From NCBI GenBank assembly GCA_015178975.1, contig WHVD01000152.1, forward strand, positions 62,001 to 126,000: DNA of 64,000 nt. Reading direction: 5' to 3'. Made by a program: the position numbers and the translations under genes. Within the stretch, counting starts at the first letter, position 1. Each line of letters begins with the position of its first letter. The notes under the pieces were generated by a model. That model was not told where the DNA came from. It searched no databases and saw only the letters and a program-made list of their open reading frames with translations. This DNA is from Hysterangium stoloniferum. Taxonomy: Eukaryota > Basidiomycota > Agaricomycetes > Hysterangiales > Hysterangiaceae. Positions 1-9,145 of this stretch are shown piece after piece.

Positions 1-510
1 GAATTATTCACCACATACACTGATGCTGCTCATGGTGATTGCATTGATTCTGGAAGATCCACTGGTGGTTATGTAACTATGATGGCTGGAGGTGCTATTG
101 GCTGGAGTAGTAAACTACAAAGTATTGTCACACTTTCTACAACTGAAGCAGAATTTGTCTCTGCTGTAGAAGCTGGCAAGGAGATTGCCTGGATGCGGCA
201 AATCCTAGGTGAATTTGGCTACCAAGTTGATCAACCCTCCACTCTACACATTGACAACCAGTCTGCCATCAGTGTTGCTAAGAACCCTGAGCATCATGGA
301 AGGATGAAACATCTTGACCTGCGCTACTATTGGCTTAGGGATGCTGTAAATGCCAAGTGTATTGCTCCTTCCTATATTCCTACTGCAGAACAAATTGCAG
401 ATATTCTAACCAAGCCTCTATCTACTCCCAAGGTTCAATTTTGCCGCGATGGAATGGGTATAAGGACTTAGTTTCTTGTTTTCTTTCTTACTCTCTGTAG
501 TTTAGCAAAG

Positions 511-532
511 TCTCTCTCTCTCTCTCTCTCTG
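511..532. repeat. CT dinucleotide microsatellite
   Basis: An uninterrupted TC run lies between the copia RNase H end and the 3' LTR. It is the only sizeable simple repeat in this part of the window. Confidence 0.9.
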
Positions 533-669
533 TTTCTTTTTCTTTGGAGACATGTGAGATCAGGGGGGTCTGTTAAAACTGCCTCCACTGTCTCCAAAAC
601 CTTCTGGAACCTTCTAGAACCTTCTAGAAGCTTCCAGCATGTTCCAGGGTATTCCCAGTTCATTTCCCA

Positions 670-805
670 TGACAGCTGTCAATCAGCTGTCACTTTGTAT
701 TCCAGCTGTCAATCAGCTGTCAGTTTCCATTCAAGCTGTCAATCAGCTGTCACTTATGACAGCTGTCAACCAGCTGTCAACCAGCTGTCACTTATGACAG
801 CTGAC
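670..805. repeat. Tandem palindromic CAGCTGTCAA repeats in copia LTR
   Basis: Several units of the form CAGCTGTCAATCAGCTGTCA follow one another. The core GACAGCTGTC is a perfect 10-bp palindrome containing the CAGCTG E-box. The inverted LTR copy (about 5118-5223) has fewer units, so the array varies between copies. Confidence 0.75.
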
Positions 806-853
806 AAGCCTACTGATGTATAACATATATAAGCTTGTAGTTAGTGACCTGAA

Positions 854-1104
854 TGTTAGAAATGGGAAAATACAATATCTATATGTGACAGACTGTTATA
901 AGACCCAGGTTTGCCATCAGTTATATAAACTGTTATAAGAGCACAAGTTGGCAACATAAGTCCTTATATATATGTATATATAATCCATCATATAATACTA
1001 GACTATAGGTCCAGTAGCTCAGTGGTTAAGAGCACCTGCATATAAAGCCAGGAGGTCCTTGGTTCAATCCCAGGCTGGGTCAATTCTTTTCTATACCTTT
1101 AACA
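854..1104 (+). repeat. Left LTR of the miniature element
   Basis: A 251-bp LTR, TG...CA ended, containing AT-rich sequence with TATATATA motifs and then a tRNA-type unit at 1008-1081 about 23 bp before its end. Confidence 0.92.
1008..1081 (+). tRNA. tRNA-like Pol III unit within LTR (copy 1)
   Basis: The 74 nt fold as a cloverleaf. The acceptor stem GGTCCAG/CTGGGTC has 7 pairs, two of them G-U. The D stem is GCTC/GAGC, and the T stem CTTGG/CCAGG carries loop TTCAATC. The anticodon stem closes with five pairs plus one bulged C, presenting loop ATATAAA (U33, anticodon AUA, A37). A-box (TAGCTCAGTGG) and B-box (GGTTCAATCC) match Pol III consensus, and a TTTT terminator follows at 1087-1090. The anticodon would read the Tyr codon UAU, but the isotype is uncertain because of the bulge. 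It could be a functional Pol III unit or a captured tRNA used only as promoter. Confidence 0.75.
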
Positions 1105-1170
1105 GGTTATGGGCCCCGTGAGCTTGGTGCGCTGCATAGGGTATAGACTAGATATTGATTTCAGGGGAAG
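1105..1170 (+). other. Interior of miniature element: PBS and purine tract
   Basis: Only 66 bp separate the LTRs. The PBS GGTTATGGGCCCCG abuts the left LTR and the purine tract abuts the right LTR. Nothing in it can code for protein. Confidence 0.88.
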
Positions 1171-1421
1171 TGTTAGAAATGGGAAAATACAATATCTATA
1201 TGTGACAGACTGTTATAAGACCCAGGTTTGCCATCAGTTATATAAGCTGTTATAAGAGCACAAGTTGGCATCATAAGTCCATATATATATGTATATATAA
1301 TCCATCATATAATACTAGACCATAGGTCCAGTAGCTCAGTGGTTAAGAGCACCTGCATATAAAGCCAGGAGGTCCTTGGTTCAATCCCAGGCTGGGTCAA
1401 TTCTTTTCTATGCCTTTAACA
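1171..1421 (+). repeat. Right LTR of the miniature element
   Basis: A 251-bp direct repeat of 854-1104 with about five substitutions, all outside the tRNA-like unit. Confidence 0.92.
1325..1398 (+). tRNA. tRNA-like Pol III unit within LTR (copy 2)
   Basis: Identical over 74 nt to the copy at 1008-1081, with the same A-box, B-box and downstream T4 run. Confidence 0.75.
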
Positions 1422-1492
1422 CTGAATAGTAACAACTTTCCTCAGACTTGTGTGTGTCACGTGTCACAGTAAGTCACAGGTCACATTTATCA

Positions 1493-2951
1493 GTTTTGAC
1501 ATCAGAGAATGTGATAGCAGTATTCATCATTAAAGATGAAGTCTACACAGAGTCAGATTCAGGTAGAGAACGAAGTAAAGTGAGAGCAGCAAGCTCATCA
1601 TCCAGCATGGCAAGAGTGTACCCCCTTGGACGCAAGTTCTGGACACGTGCACAAACCTTGTCAACACGACTCATTAATGAAGTTAGAGATTCATCAGGTT
1701 CCTTCCGAATATTAAAGAGGTCATTGTAGGCACTAAAACGAACTGCAGGGAGTTGTTTATTATGTGCCTTGTCAATTTTAGACCACATATCATCAGGACC
1801 ATCATCAATGTCAACATGGGTGCGCTGTGTAGGTCCAAGAGAGCGCCATATGATACCAGCTGCTTTATTGGAGCGCTCCAACCAGGCAGACTGTAAACTA
1901 GTCTCACTAGGTTGTTTTTCTTTGCCAGTGGCAATAGAGAGACAGTTCTCCATACGCAAAAGACCAATTACGTCATGTCTCCAATCCTCATAATTATTCT
2001 CTCCCAATATGACACTACGTTTGTAAGTATCACTGGATGCCATGACACGTCAATATCCACCAAGAATTTAACTTAAAAAGAACTAAGTAATTGGACTCGC
2101 AGTTGTAACACCGCCTTGCTCAACAGGGTTACCGTGATATTGCAAGGAAGGTAAAAACAAAGGCCCACTGAAGAGCACAATGCCAACAGTTTAAGTTCAA
2201 TGTATCTAAAAGACCGTGTTAAAAAGGGAAAATGACGTGGCACAGACCCAGATGATACTGTGAAGTGCTTGAGGTGTGAGGGAAGAGTGTGACTGGAGAG
2301 AAAGAGGTGACAGGGTGTGACAGGGTGAGTCACAAGGGTGATAAAAATGAAGTTGCCCAAAAAAAGGGAAATTAAGGACGACAAGCGATTTGGAGTGTGG
2401 GAATATATTACTTTTTATGGACACGGGCGCCTAAATGGGCGAAAAATGCGCACAATCACAGGTGTGAGATGTGAGTCCAAAAAGCGACCAAATCAGGCCA
2501 AAATCCAAGGAGATATAACCAAAATAAAATCCAAACGCAATGTAGAGTGTTTTGGACAAGTAGAAGTTGTCAGAAAAGATGTGCAAAGTGATGGATTGCG
2601 CAGATGACAACTGGATGTACCAGTTTAGAAGCCGGGGCCCATAACCTGTTGAAACAGTTGAATAACTCTTGACAAACACCCTGTGAGTGTGAGGAAAGTA
2701 AACACTAAATGTATTCAACTGTAAAATAACTACATACCTGTGAGTGTGAGGAAAGTAAACACTAAGGAGACTTTCCCACACCCATAGCGGAGTATACTAC
2801 AGGGTGCTTACCTAAGCACCTACACATCAGTTACCTTACTAGGTAACTCACTCAATACTGCACCTACAGTGCTGGGAAAAATACTACAAATATCAGAAAA
2901 ATATAGGGAACATCATAGACTATGTAAGAGCTGTAATATCATACTCTAACA
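1493..2951 (-). mobile_element. Ty1/copia element, 5' part: LTR, PBS and gag (LTR family A2)
   Basis: On the minus strand an LTR (2951-2647, ends TGTTAGAG and TCAACA) is followed by the PBS GGTTATGGGCCCC (2646-2634), a leader, and a gag reading frame starting at 2043. Its N-terminal region (GENNYEDWRHDVIGLL; later NIRKEPDESL) is typical of copia gag (UBN2-type). The gag is cut by the 3' LTR end of the family A element at 1492, so one copia element sits in another. Fossil; only its 5' part is present. Confidence 0.82.
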
Positions 2952-3240
2952 GGTGAATGGTGGAAAGTACAACTAGCTCCAGCTCTAGCTAAGGATGATG
3001 ATGAGAACATTGATTATGAGGAAGTACAGTTTGTTGGAACAGCTTCAACTGCTGATCCACAAAACTACAAGCAGGCTATGAAAGGTGATGATGCAGATAA
3101 ATGGCAAGAAGCTATCAATGCAGAGTATAATACACTGGTAGAGAACAAGACATGGGAACTTGTTGATCTTGCAGTTGGTGCAAAGGCAATTGGTTCTGGT
3201 TGGGTATTTAAAGTCAAACACAATGCAGATGGCACAATTG
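2952..3240 (+). mobile_element. Copia reverse-transcriptase N-terminal fragment
   Basis: This stretch reads in the plus direction as the start of a copia-type RT, with motif KWQEAINAEY followed by GSGWVFKVKHN. It is a fragment wedged between an LTR and an inverted tRNA-bearing LTR. It may belong to the same family as the flanking copia pieces, but this cannot be shown here. Confidence 0.7.
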
Positions 3241-3413
3241 TGTTAAAGGCATAGAAAAGAATTGACCCAGCCTGGGATTGAACCAAGGACCTCCTGGCTT
3301 TATATGCAGGTGCTCTTAACCACTGAGCTACTGGACCTATGGTCTAGTATTATATGATGGATTATATATACATATATACAAGGACTTATGATGCCAACTT
3401 GTGCTCTTATAAC
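3241..3413 (-). repeat. tRNA-bearing LTR, minus orientation, partial
   Basis: This is the reverse complement of the last 173 bp of the 251-bp LTR. It is directly abutted by a full-length plus-orientation copy at 3414, giving a head-to-head arrangement. No matching target duplication was seen. Confidence 0.88.
3264..3337 (-). tRNA. tRNA-like Pol III unit within LTR (copy 3, minus strand)
   Basis: Identical to the consensus 74-nt unit. It converges with no gene and lies in a partial LTR. Confidence 0.72.
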
Positions 3414-3664
3414 TGTTAGAAATGGGAAAATACAATATCTATATGTGACAGACTGTTATAAGACCCAGGCTTGCCATCAGTTATATAAACTGTTATAAGA
3501 GCACAAGTTGGCATCACAAGTCCTTATATATATGTATATATAATCCATCATATAATACTAGACTATAGGTCCAGTAGCTCAGTGGTTAAGAGTACCTGCA
3601 TATAAAGCCAGGAGGTCCTTGGTTCAATCCCAGGCTGGGTCAATTCTTTTCTATGCCTTTAACA
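3414..3664 (+). repeat. tRNA-bearing LTR, full length
   Basis: A 251-bp LTR copy (TGTTAG...TTAACA) lies within the gag-protease region of the minus-strand copia element. The flanks ATAAC and TGTGG do not match, so simple insertion is not demonstrated and rearrangement with the neighbouring inverted copy is likely. Confidence 0.88.
3568..3641 (+). tRNA. tRNA-like Pol III unit within LTR (copy 4)
   Basis: The 74-nt unit has one C-to-T change relative to the other four copies, in the 3' strand of the D stem (a G-U pair remains possible). A-box and B-box are intact. Confidence 0.72.
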
Positions 3665-5322
3665 TGTGGTACATGCAAAACTCTTGTAAGCTCCACAGAT
3701 CGCGATTTCCTTCCATTTATAACTGGGTTGAATACCACAGAACCAACTCCTGCAGAGTAGATAACAGTGTGATCTGCTAACTTGATTGGGACACATAATG
3801 GTGTGTAGTTACGCAGCCAATGACTATGAGGAGTCATATGACTACTAGCACCTGTATCAGCAAGCCAATCATAGTCAGAACCATTCTGCAGGGTGGATGA
3901 GGAGAAAGCAAGTGCATTTCCACTATATTCAACATTGTTCTGAGACATTGTCTTCTGAGGCCTATTTGGCTTTTTCTTCCCTTTAGCACGATTGGTAAGG
4001 ACACTCTCCTGTGCTTCCTGCTGCTTCTTGATGAAGCGATGACACTTGTCTATAGTATGGTTGGTCATAGAGCAGAAAGTATATTTGAGAAATGCAGTGG
4101 ATGCATTGCCCTTTACAGTAAGTGCAGATGCAACTGCAGGAGCTTGTGAAGCCTGATGACGGCGTTGTGACTCTTCTGTGACAAAAGCTTGTTGGATAGT
4201 AGCCTTGTCCAGCTTGTCCATCAGAAGGAGAGAAGAGGCAAAGTTGTCAAACTGCTCAGGAAGTGCCCTGATCATTGCCATTGATGCAAGTTCCTCATCA
4301 AGTTTGGCAAGATCAAAATTCAATGGGCGCAGATCCTGGATGGCACGGATGGCTAGATCCACCCGATTCATAAGAGTTTGCAAATTCTCATTCTCTTCCT
4401 TTCTGATGGAGAAGAGATCATCATACGCATTGAAGTGCATGCCAGGGTGCTTCTACAAGTATACATCACACAGACTGGTCCACATCTTGACCGGATCACT
4501 CTCAATCCCTTTAAGATGAATCTTTTGATCATCCTCAACACTCAAGTACATCCAACCTGCTGCTTTGTCTGACTTGAGAGCCCAAGCATCAAATGCAGTT
4601 TGCTGGGCCTCTGTGGGAGATGAGGATAGTGCAGGTGCAATGGAGGTGGCCTCAACAATGCGCCAGACACCCTGGGCACGAAGCCAAGCCTGCATCTCAC
4701 CAGACCAGGTGTTGTAGTTATGAGAGTTGAGTTTAGGGAATTGGAGGATGGAAGATGACATTGTAGTATACACAGAGCAAACTCGCAAAGAAGTTCAGAA
4801 AAAAGGTATTTAACTCGAGGTCCAGACGGTAGTCTCGAGGGAAACTCAGCCTTAGTGGCGTACAAGTTCCTCCCTACTAGCAACAGCAATAAGGCTGGGC
4901 CTGGCAGGGGAATATAAAAGTATAGGCTGAAACTTACTCAAAAGAAGCGAGTTTGCAAAACGTTATACTGTACTAGAGCGCTTAGAGCGCGGGGCCCATA
5001 ACCTGTTAAAAGTGACCTGTGACTTACTGTGACATGTGACACACACAAGTCTGAGGAAAGTTGTTACTATTCAGGTCACTAACTACAAGCTTATATATGT
5101 TATACATCAGTAGGCTTGTCAGCTGTCATAAGTGACAGCTGGTTGATAGCTGGCTGACAGCTGTCATAAGTGACAGCTGATTGACAGCTTGAATGGAAAC
5201 TGACAGCTGATTGACAGCTGTCATGGGAAATGAACTGGGAATACCCTGGAACATGCTGGAAGCTTCTAGAAGGTTCTAGAAGGTTCCAGAAGGTTTTGGA
5301 GACAGTGGAGGCAGTTTTAACA
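3665..5322 (-). mobile_element. Ty1/copia element (family A), 5' LTR and gag to protease region
   Basis: On the minus strand: LTR (5322-5004), PBS GGTTATGGGCCCC (5003-4991), leader, gag from about 4788 with the copia gag start LNSHNYNTWSGEMQAWL, and, after the zinc-binding region, the protease motif DWLADTGASSHMT. The LTR is the same family as that at 571-1492. It is a fossil with several breaks. Its downstream part is replaced by the tRNA-bearing LTR at 3414-3664. Confidence 0.85.
5004..5322 (-). repeat. Copia family A LTR, uninterrupted copy
   Basis: A 319-bp LTR. It serves as the empty-site reference for the miniature element: at 5070-5074 (reverse complement CTGAA) there is a single copy of the target pentamer in otherwise matching sequence. 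Confidence 0.87.
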
Positions 5323-7099
5323 CCAACCTGCCTTCTCTTCCCCCCATACCGTTGCCCCTCCTCCCAGCAGAATCTTCCCTCATACCACTGCCTTCACCTG
5401 CACCCGAGCCCTCTCTGGCACCATGGCCAACCCCACCCCCCCACATGTCCCCTGAACCCCTTGTCATCACCCGCTCTATCCCGGCACCATTTTTCCCTGC
5501 AGTATCAGACACTTCCCTGGTTCCCCTGCCAACATGGAGCCCACCTGTCACGAACCGATTATTCTTCAATAGAGTCGAATAATATTCTACTAATTGAACT
5601 CGAAAGCCTCGTTCGACGAAGTATATATTTGCCCTGTCAATGAAGTAAGAGGCTATTACCAGTCATGATGAATCTTTCAAGACTTGTAAGGCCTTTGGTG
5701 CAAAAACTACAACTTCAACTTCATTCAATATACCGAACGTTCCGACCGAATATTCCGACTTCTCGGATGTTTTTGACAAAAAAGAAGCTGAAGCTTTACC
5801 TCAACATCAAAGTTATGATCACACTATCCCATTAGAAGAAGGAACTATTCCACCTATGGGTCCAATCTATTCGTTATCCGAGACAGAACTTCAAGTGCTA
5901 CGAGAATATCTCCAAGAGAACCTTTCGAAGAAGTTTATTCGATCGTCGCAATCTCCTGCCGGTGCACCAATTTTATTCATTAAGAAGAAAGACGGAAGCC
6001 TACGACTTTGTGTCGACTATCGAGGACTTAATAAAATCACACGGAAAAATCGATATCCACTTCCTTTAATTCCTGATCTTTTGGATCAACTTTGAATGGT
6101 GAAATATTTTACAAAAATCGATCTCCGAGGTGCCTATAATTTAGTTAGAATTGCTCCAGAAGATGAGTGGAAAACAGCCTTTCGGACTCGATATGGATCT
6201 TTCGAATATTTGGTTATGCCTTTTGGACTATGCAACGCTCTGGCAACCTTTTAACAATTAATGAATGAAATATTTTTAGATTTACTTGATATTTGGGTAA
6301 TTATCTATCTCGACGACATACTAATATTTTCCGACACTCTCGAAGAACATTTATGACAAGTTCAAGAAGTTCTTCAATGGTTTCGACAAAATCGATTATT
6401 TGCAAAACCTGAAAAATGCGAATTTCACAAAACCAGTGTCGAGTTTCTAGGATACGTTATTTCTCCTCAAGGCGTATATATAGATGAAGAAAAATTCAAA
6501 GCTCTACATAAACATCTCAAATCAAATATCCAGAAAGCACAAATACGTTATCAAAAATATTCCGACATACATCGAAAAGAGTCTTTCGACTTTCCGATCC
6601 ATTCTCAAGTCTTCGTACGATCCGACTTCATTTGAACGACTCGACCATCGAAAAAATTATCGGAAAAATTATTAGGCCCATTCGAAATCATTGCTCGACC
6701 AGGATCTCATTTATATACATTAAAACTCCCCAATCGTCTCAAAGGAATTCATCCCGTCTTTCACATCTCAATGTTAGAACTGTTTTATCCCAATACTTTC
6801 CCAAATCGAAAACAACCTCCTCCTCCACCAATTTATGTTGAAGAAGAACCCAAATATGAAATTCGAGAAATTTTGGATTCAAAATTCGATAAAAGATATA
6901 AAGATTCATTACAATATTTAGTTGCTTGGTTAGGTTATGAAGGAACAGACAAAGAAACTTTGTGGTTAGGCTCTCAAGATCTCGAACATGCTTTCGACCT
7001 TATCGAAGAATTTCATCAAAAATACCCAAATCTTCCACGACATTAAAAATTTCATTCAACTATCATTCAACACTTATTTCGACATCTATTCGACAAAAT

Positions 7100-7992
7100 C
7101 GAAAAACATATCAAAATGCAAAAACATCAATTATATCAAAATTTAAAAGTAACTACAAATCTTCAATTCCTTCCTCTCTCAATTCCTCCATCTTATCAAA
7201 CCACGCCCTCCTAAATCTTCTACTATTCACACTAATGTCAGTCTCTTCACTAAAATCGCCACTTTCGACCAATTTCTTCGACAAAACTGAAAAATCCTTT
7301 CTGAACGCTTTCACCTTACCGATTAAATCTTCCATGGTTTCCTCTAATTTTGACATCCTTTCGCCAATTGATTTTATCTCTTTCTCCAAGTCCTTATCCG
7401 ACCGATGTTCTGACCTTCTCGACCGTTTAGAAAAATTCGACATTCTTGACATGACCTTGCGACGACTATTTTTCCTTTGTCCAAGCTTTCGAATCTCTGG
7501 ACTACCATTTTCGTTTTCATCCTCCGATTCTTCGATCACATTTCGACTCTTTTTCTGGTTTCGACGCAGTTTTCCAGCTGGCCTATTTACGGTCCAGTAA
7601 CAAGCCCAATGCAATTAATTGCACCGATCGCAATTCGACAACACGTTAGTTTTCTTGCACATGAAATTCATGTTAAAACACATAGTGCAACTGGAAAAAA
7701 AAACAAATTAGCAAAATTCAACAAACATTTGATAAAAACGAAAAATTACAAATTTTCCGATTTTGCTTCAAATTCCCATTGCATCCCAATTCCCTTACGA
7801 GTCGCCTTATTGAACGGTTCTTCGCAATCTTCTATCCACTTTTTGGGAATTTCTTCTAAAAAATAACTAATTAACTAATTCTAAAGAAATCCCAGAAATT
7901 GACTTACCAACCGCATCAACAACCACATTCCTATTCTCAAAACCCAAAAACTCGGATCCTGATTCGAGTTGATCGACTTCTATATGAGACAT
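7100..7992 (-). other. Antisense ORF region between chromodomain and 3' LTR
   Basis: The minus strand carries a protein-like frame starting at 7992 (ATG), with candidate GT-AG introns, a cysteine-rich middle and a charged, coiled-coil-like C-terminal part (7153-7614, rich in E/K/R). It lies entirely inside the family F retroelement, antisense to pol. I do not recognise the product. Whether it is expressed is unknown; described as part of a fossil element. Confidence 0.45.
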
Positions 7993-7994
7993 TG

Positions 7995-8628
7995 TGTAAA
8001 GAGTCGATAGATTCTGACCGTTCAATATATGAAGAATAGTGTTTATTCAACTACTATTAGCAGGTATTGACTGTACAGTACAATACCGTAGATTACTAGA
8101 CTAGCAGTACTAGTAAGGAGACACGCTATGCGTCACAAGAGCAACTGTACAGACGGCTAGAATGAAAGAAGGAAAGAGTTGACCTTCACGGTACAACTCG
8201 TAGCTAAACGTAAGATAGATAGTCAACAAAAAGCTGAATATCTAAAGTAAAGAGATAGTAGCGCGAGTCGACTATAGTGTCAACGAGCGCAAAGACCTTA
8301 AAGGGGAACTCGACCTTCGCGGTTCAAGTTCAAAGTACGTTAGTATGCGAGAGAACACTACCTTTATAGGTAGTTAAGACGTTACCCTTGACACCTCTCG
8401 CTATTTGACGTCTGGGTTGTTTATGAGGTGGTGTCTGCTGGGTAAAAAGTGTCTGTCGTTTGGCGCCGAGAGCGCCCATATGTATACACAAAGCTTTGAA
8501 CTACAAAATAAGGGTATGCTCAAAATATAGAAAGAATGTAAATGAAGAAAATAAAAGGTAAATAATAAAGTACTATAATCCAACTATTATTCCTTAGTCC
8601 AATTATGCATATATGCATACCCTTCACA
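7995..8628 (-). mobile_element. Solo LTR, gypsy family B, with target duplication
   Basis: The 634-bp LTR (plus-strand ends TGTAAAGAG and CCTTCACA) is flanked by a perfect CATTG duplication (7990-7994, 8629-8633). The duplication overlaps the ATG of the antisense frame, so that ATG survives at the border. Related copies are at 49489, 54923 and 57929. Confidence 0.9.
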
Positions 8629-8715
8629 CATTGATTGAGGAACACGAAAATAGACGATGAAAAAAGTTTTCAAACTCCGACCTCGTGGGCTCGGTCGGTC
8701 ACAAAGGGAGGATAC

Positions 8716-9145
8716 TGTCACAACCGTCACATGTCACGTATCGTCACAAACATTCAAAGGTAATATTCGACAACTCTTCGACCTATCGAATTCAACTCGA
8801 CAAAACCGAACATTATTCGACACCATCGAATCACTTTTGACATGTCTCATTTCGACATCATATATGATTTCATAATTAGTTCATAACATAGTCATAACAA
8901 TACGACGAAAAGCATAAAAGGGCTATGAAAGGAGCGAGGGAAGTCAGTCGAAATATCTGTATATTAGTGATATTAGTAATCTACCTTGTCGTAACTTCTT
9001 CAACAAATACTTCTGTGAGTTCTCACGACTGGTAATAGCCTCTTACTTCATCGACAGGGCAAATATATACTTCGTCAAATGAGGCTTTCGAGTTCAATTA
9101 GTAGAATATTATTCGACTCTATCGAAGAATAATCGATTCATGACA
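8716..9145 (+). repeat. 3' LTR of family F chromovirus
   Basis: A 430-bp LTR, TGTCACAACC at the start and TTCATGACA at the end, preceded by AAGGGAGGATAC. Its last 119 bp recur inverted at 5546-5664. Confidence 0.75.

Larger units (their letters stand above)
854..1421 (+). mobile_element. Miniature LTR retroelement (TRIM-like) with tRNA-type unit in each LTR
   Basis: The element has two 251-bp LTRs (854-1104 and 1171-1421), TGTTAG at the start and TTAACA at the end, flanking a 66-bp interior with no coding capacity. The interior begins with GGTTATGGGCCCCG, the primer-binding site type known from Drosophila copia (half of initiator tRNA-Met), and ends in the purine tract CAGGGGAAG. A perfect 5-bp target duplication CTGAA flanks it (849-853 and 1422-1426). 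The unoccupied site, with a single CTGAA, is present in inverted orientation at 5070-5074. By eye the two LTRs differ at about 5 of 251 positions (about 2%), suggesting a fairly recent insertion. It looks structurally whole but must be mobilised in trans. Confidence 0.93.
1..1492 (+). mobile_element. Ty1/copia element, 3' part with RNase H and 3' LTR (family A)
   Basis: The fragment opens inside the copia RNase H domain (recognisable by the STTEAEF motif, then the ADILTKPL motif near residue 108 of the open frame at 79-471). A CT microsatellite and a purine tract follow, then an LTR from 571 to about 1492 that starts TGTTAAAACTGCC. The same LTR lies inverted at 5004-5322. The LTR here is interrupted by the miniature element at 854-1421. 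The element is fossil-like and enters from beyond the left edge, so its 5' part is not visible. Family assignment rests on RNase H similarity and LTR structure. Confidence 0.85.
571..1492 (+). repeat. Copia family A LTR (with nested insertion)
   Basis: The LTR begins TGTTAAAACTGCC and its 3' end aligns with the end of the inverted copy at 5004-5322. It encloses the 568-bp element at 854-1421 plus one duplicated CTGAA. Its U3 part carries repeated CAGCTGTCA units (about 670-805). Confidence 0.8.
5546..9145 (+). mobile_element. Ty3/gypsy chromovirus-like element with inverted ends (LTR family F)
   Basis: A perfect 5-bp target duplication CCACC (5541-5545, 9146-9150) bounds it. The right end is a 430-bp LTR (8716-9145, TGTCACAACC...TTCATGACA) after a purine tract. 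The left end is about 119 bp of the inverted 3' end of that LTR (5546-5664). Inside are RT motifs ([14 protein letters not shown] near 6000; YLDDILIF region near 6310), the integrase tail and a chromodomain (EYEIRE-like start, 6850-7040). An antisense reading frame (about 7100-7992) and a solo LTR B (7995-8628) follow. A broken fossil. Confidence 0.8.

Noticed and set aside
670-805. CRISPR-like array
   Set aside because: Short palindromic repeats without unique spacers in a fungal copia LTR; part of the LTR, not CRISPR.
5352-5582. Proline-rich plus-strand ORF as a host gene
   Set aside because: It matches the 3' ORF of the family C gypsy elements and is cut by a retroelement with CCACC duplication.
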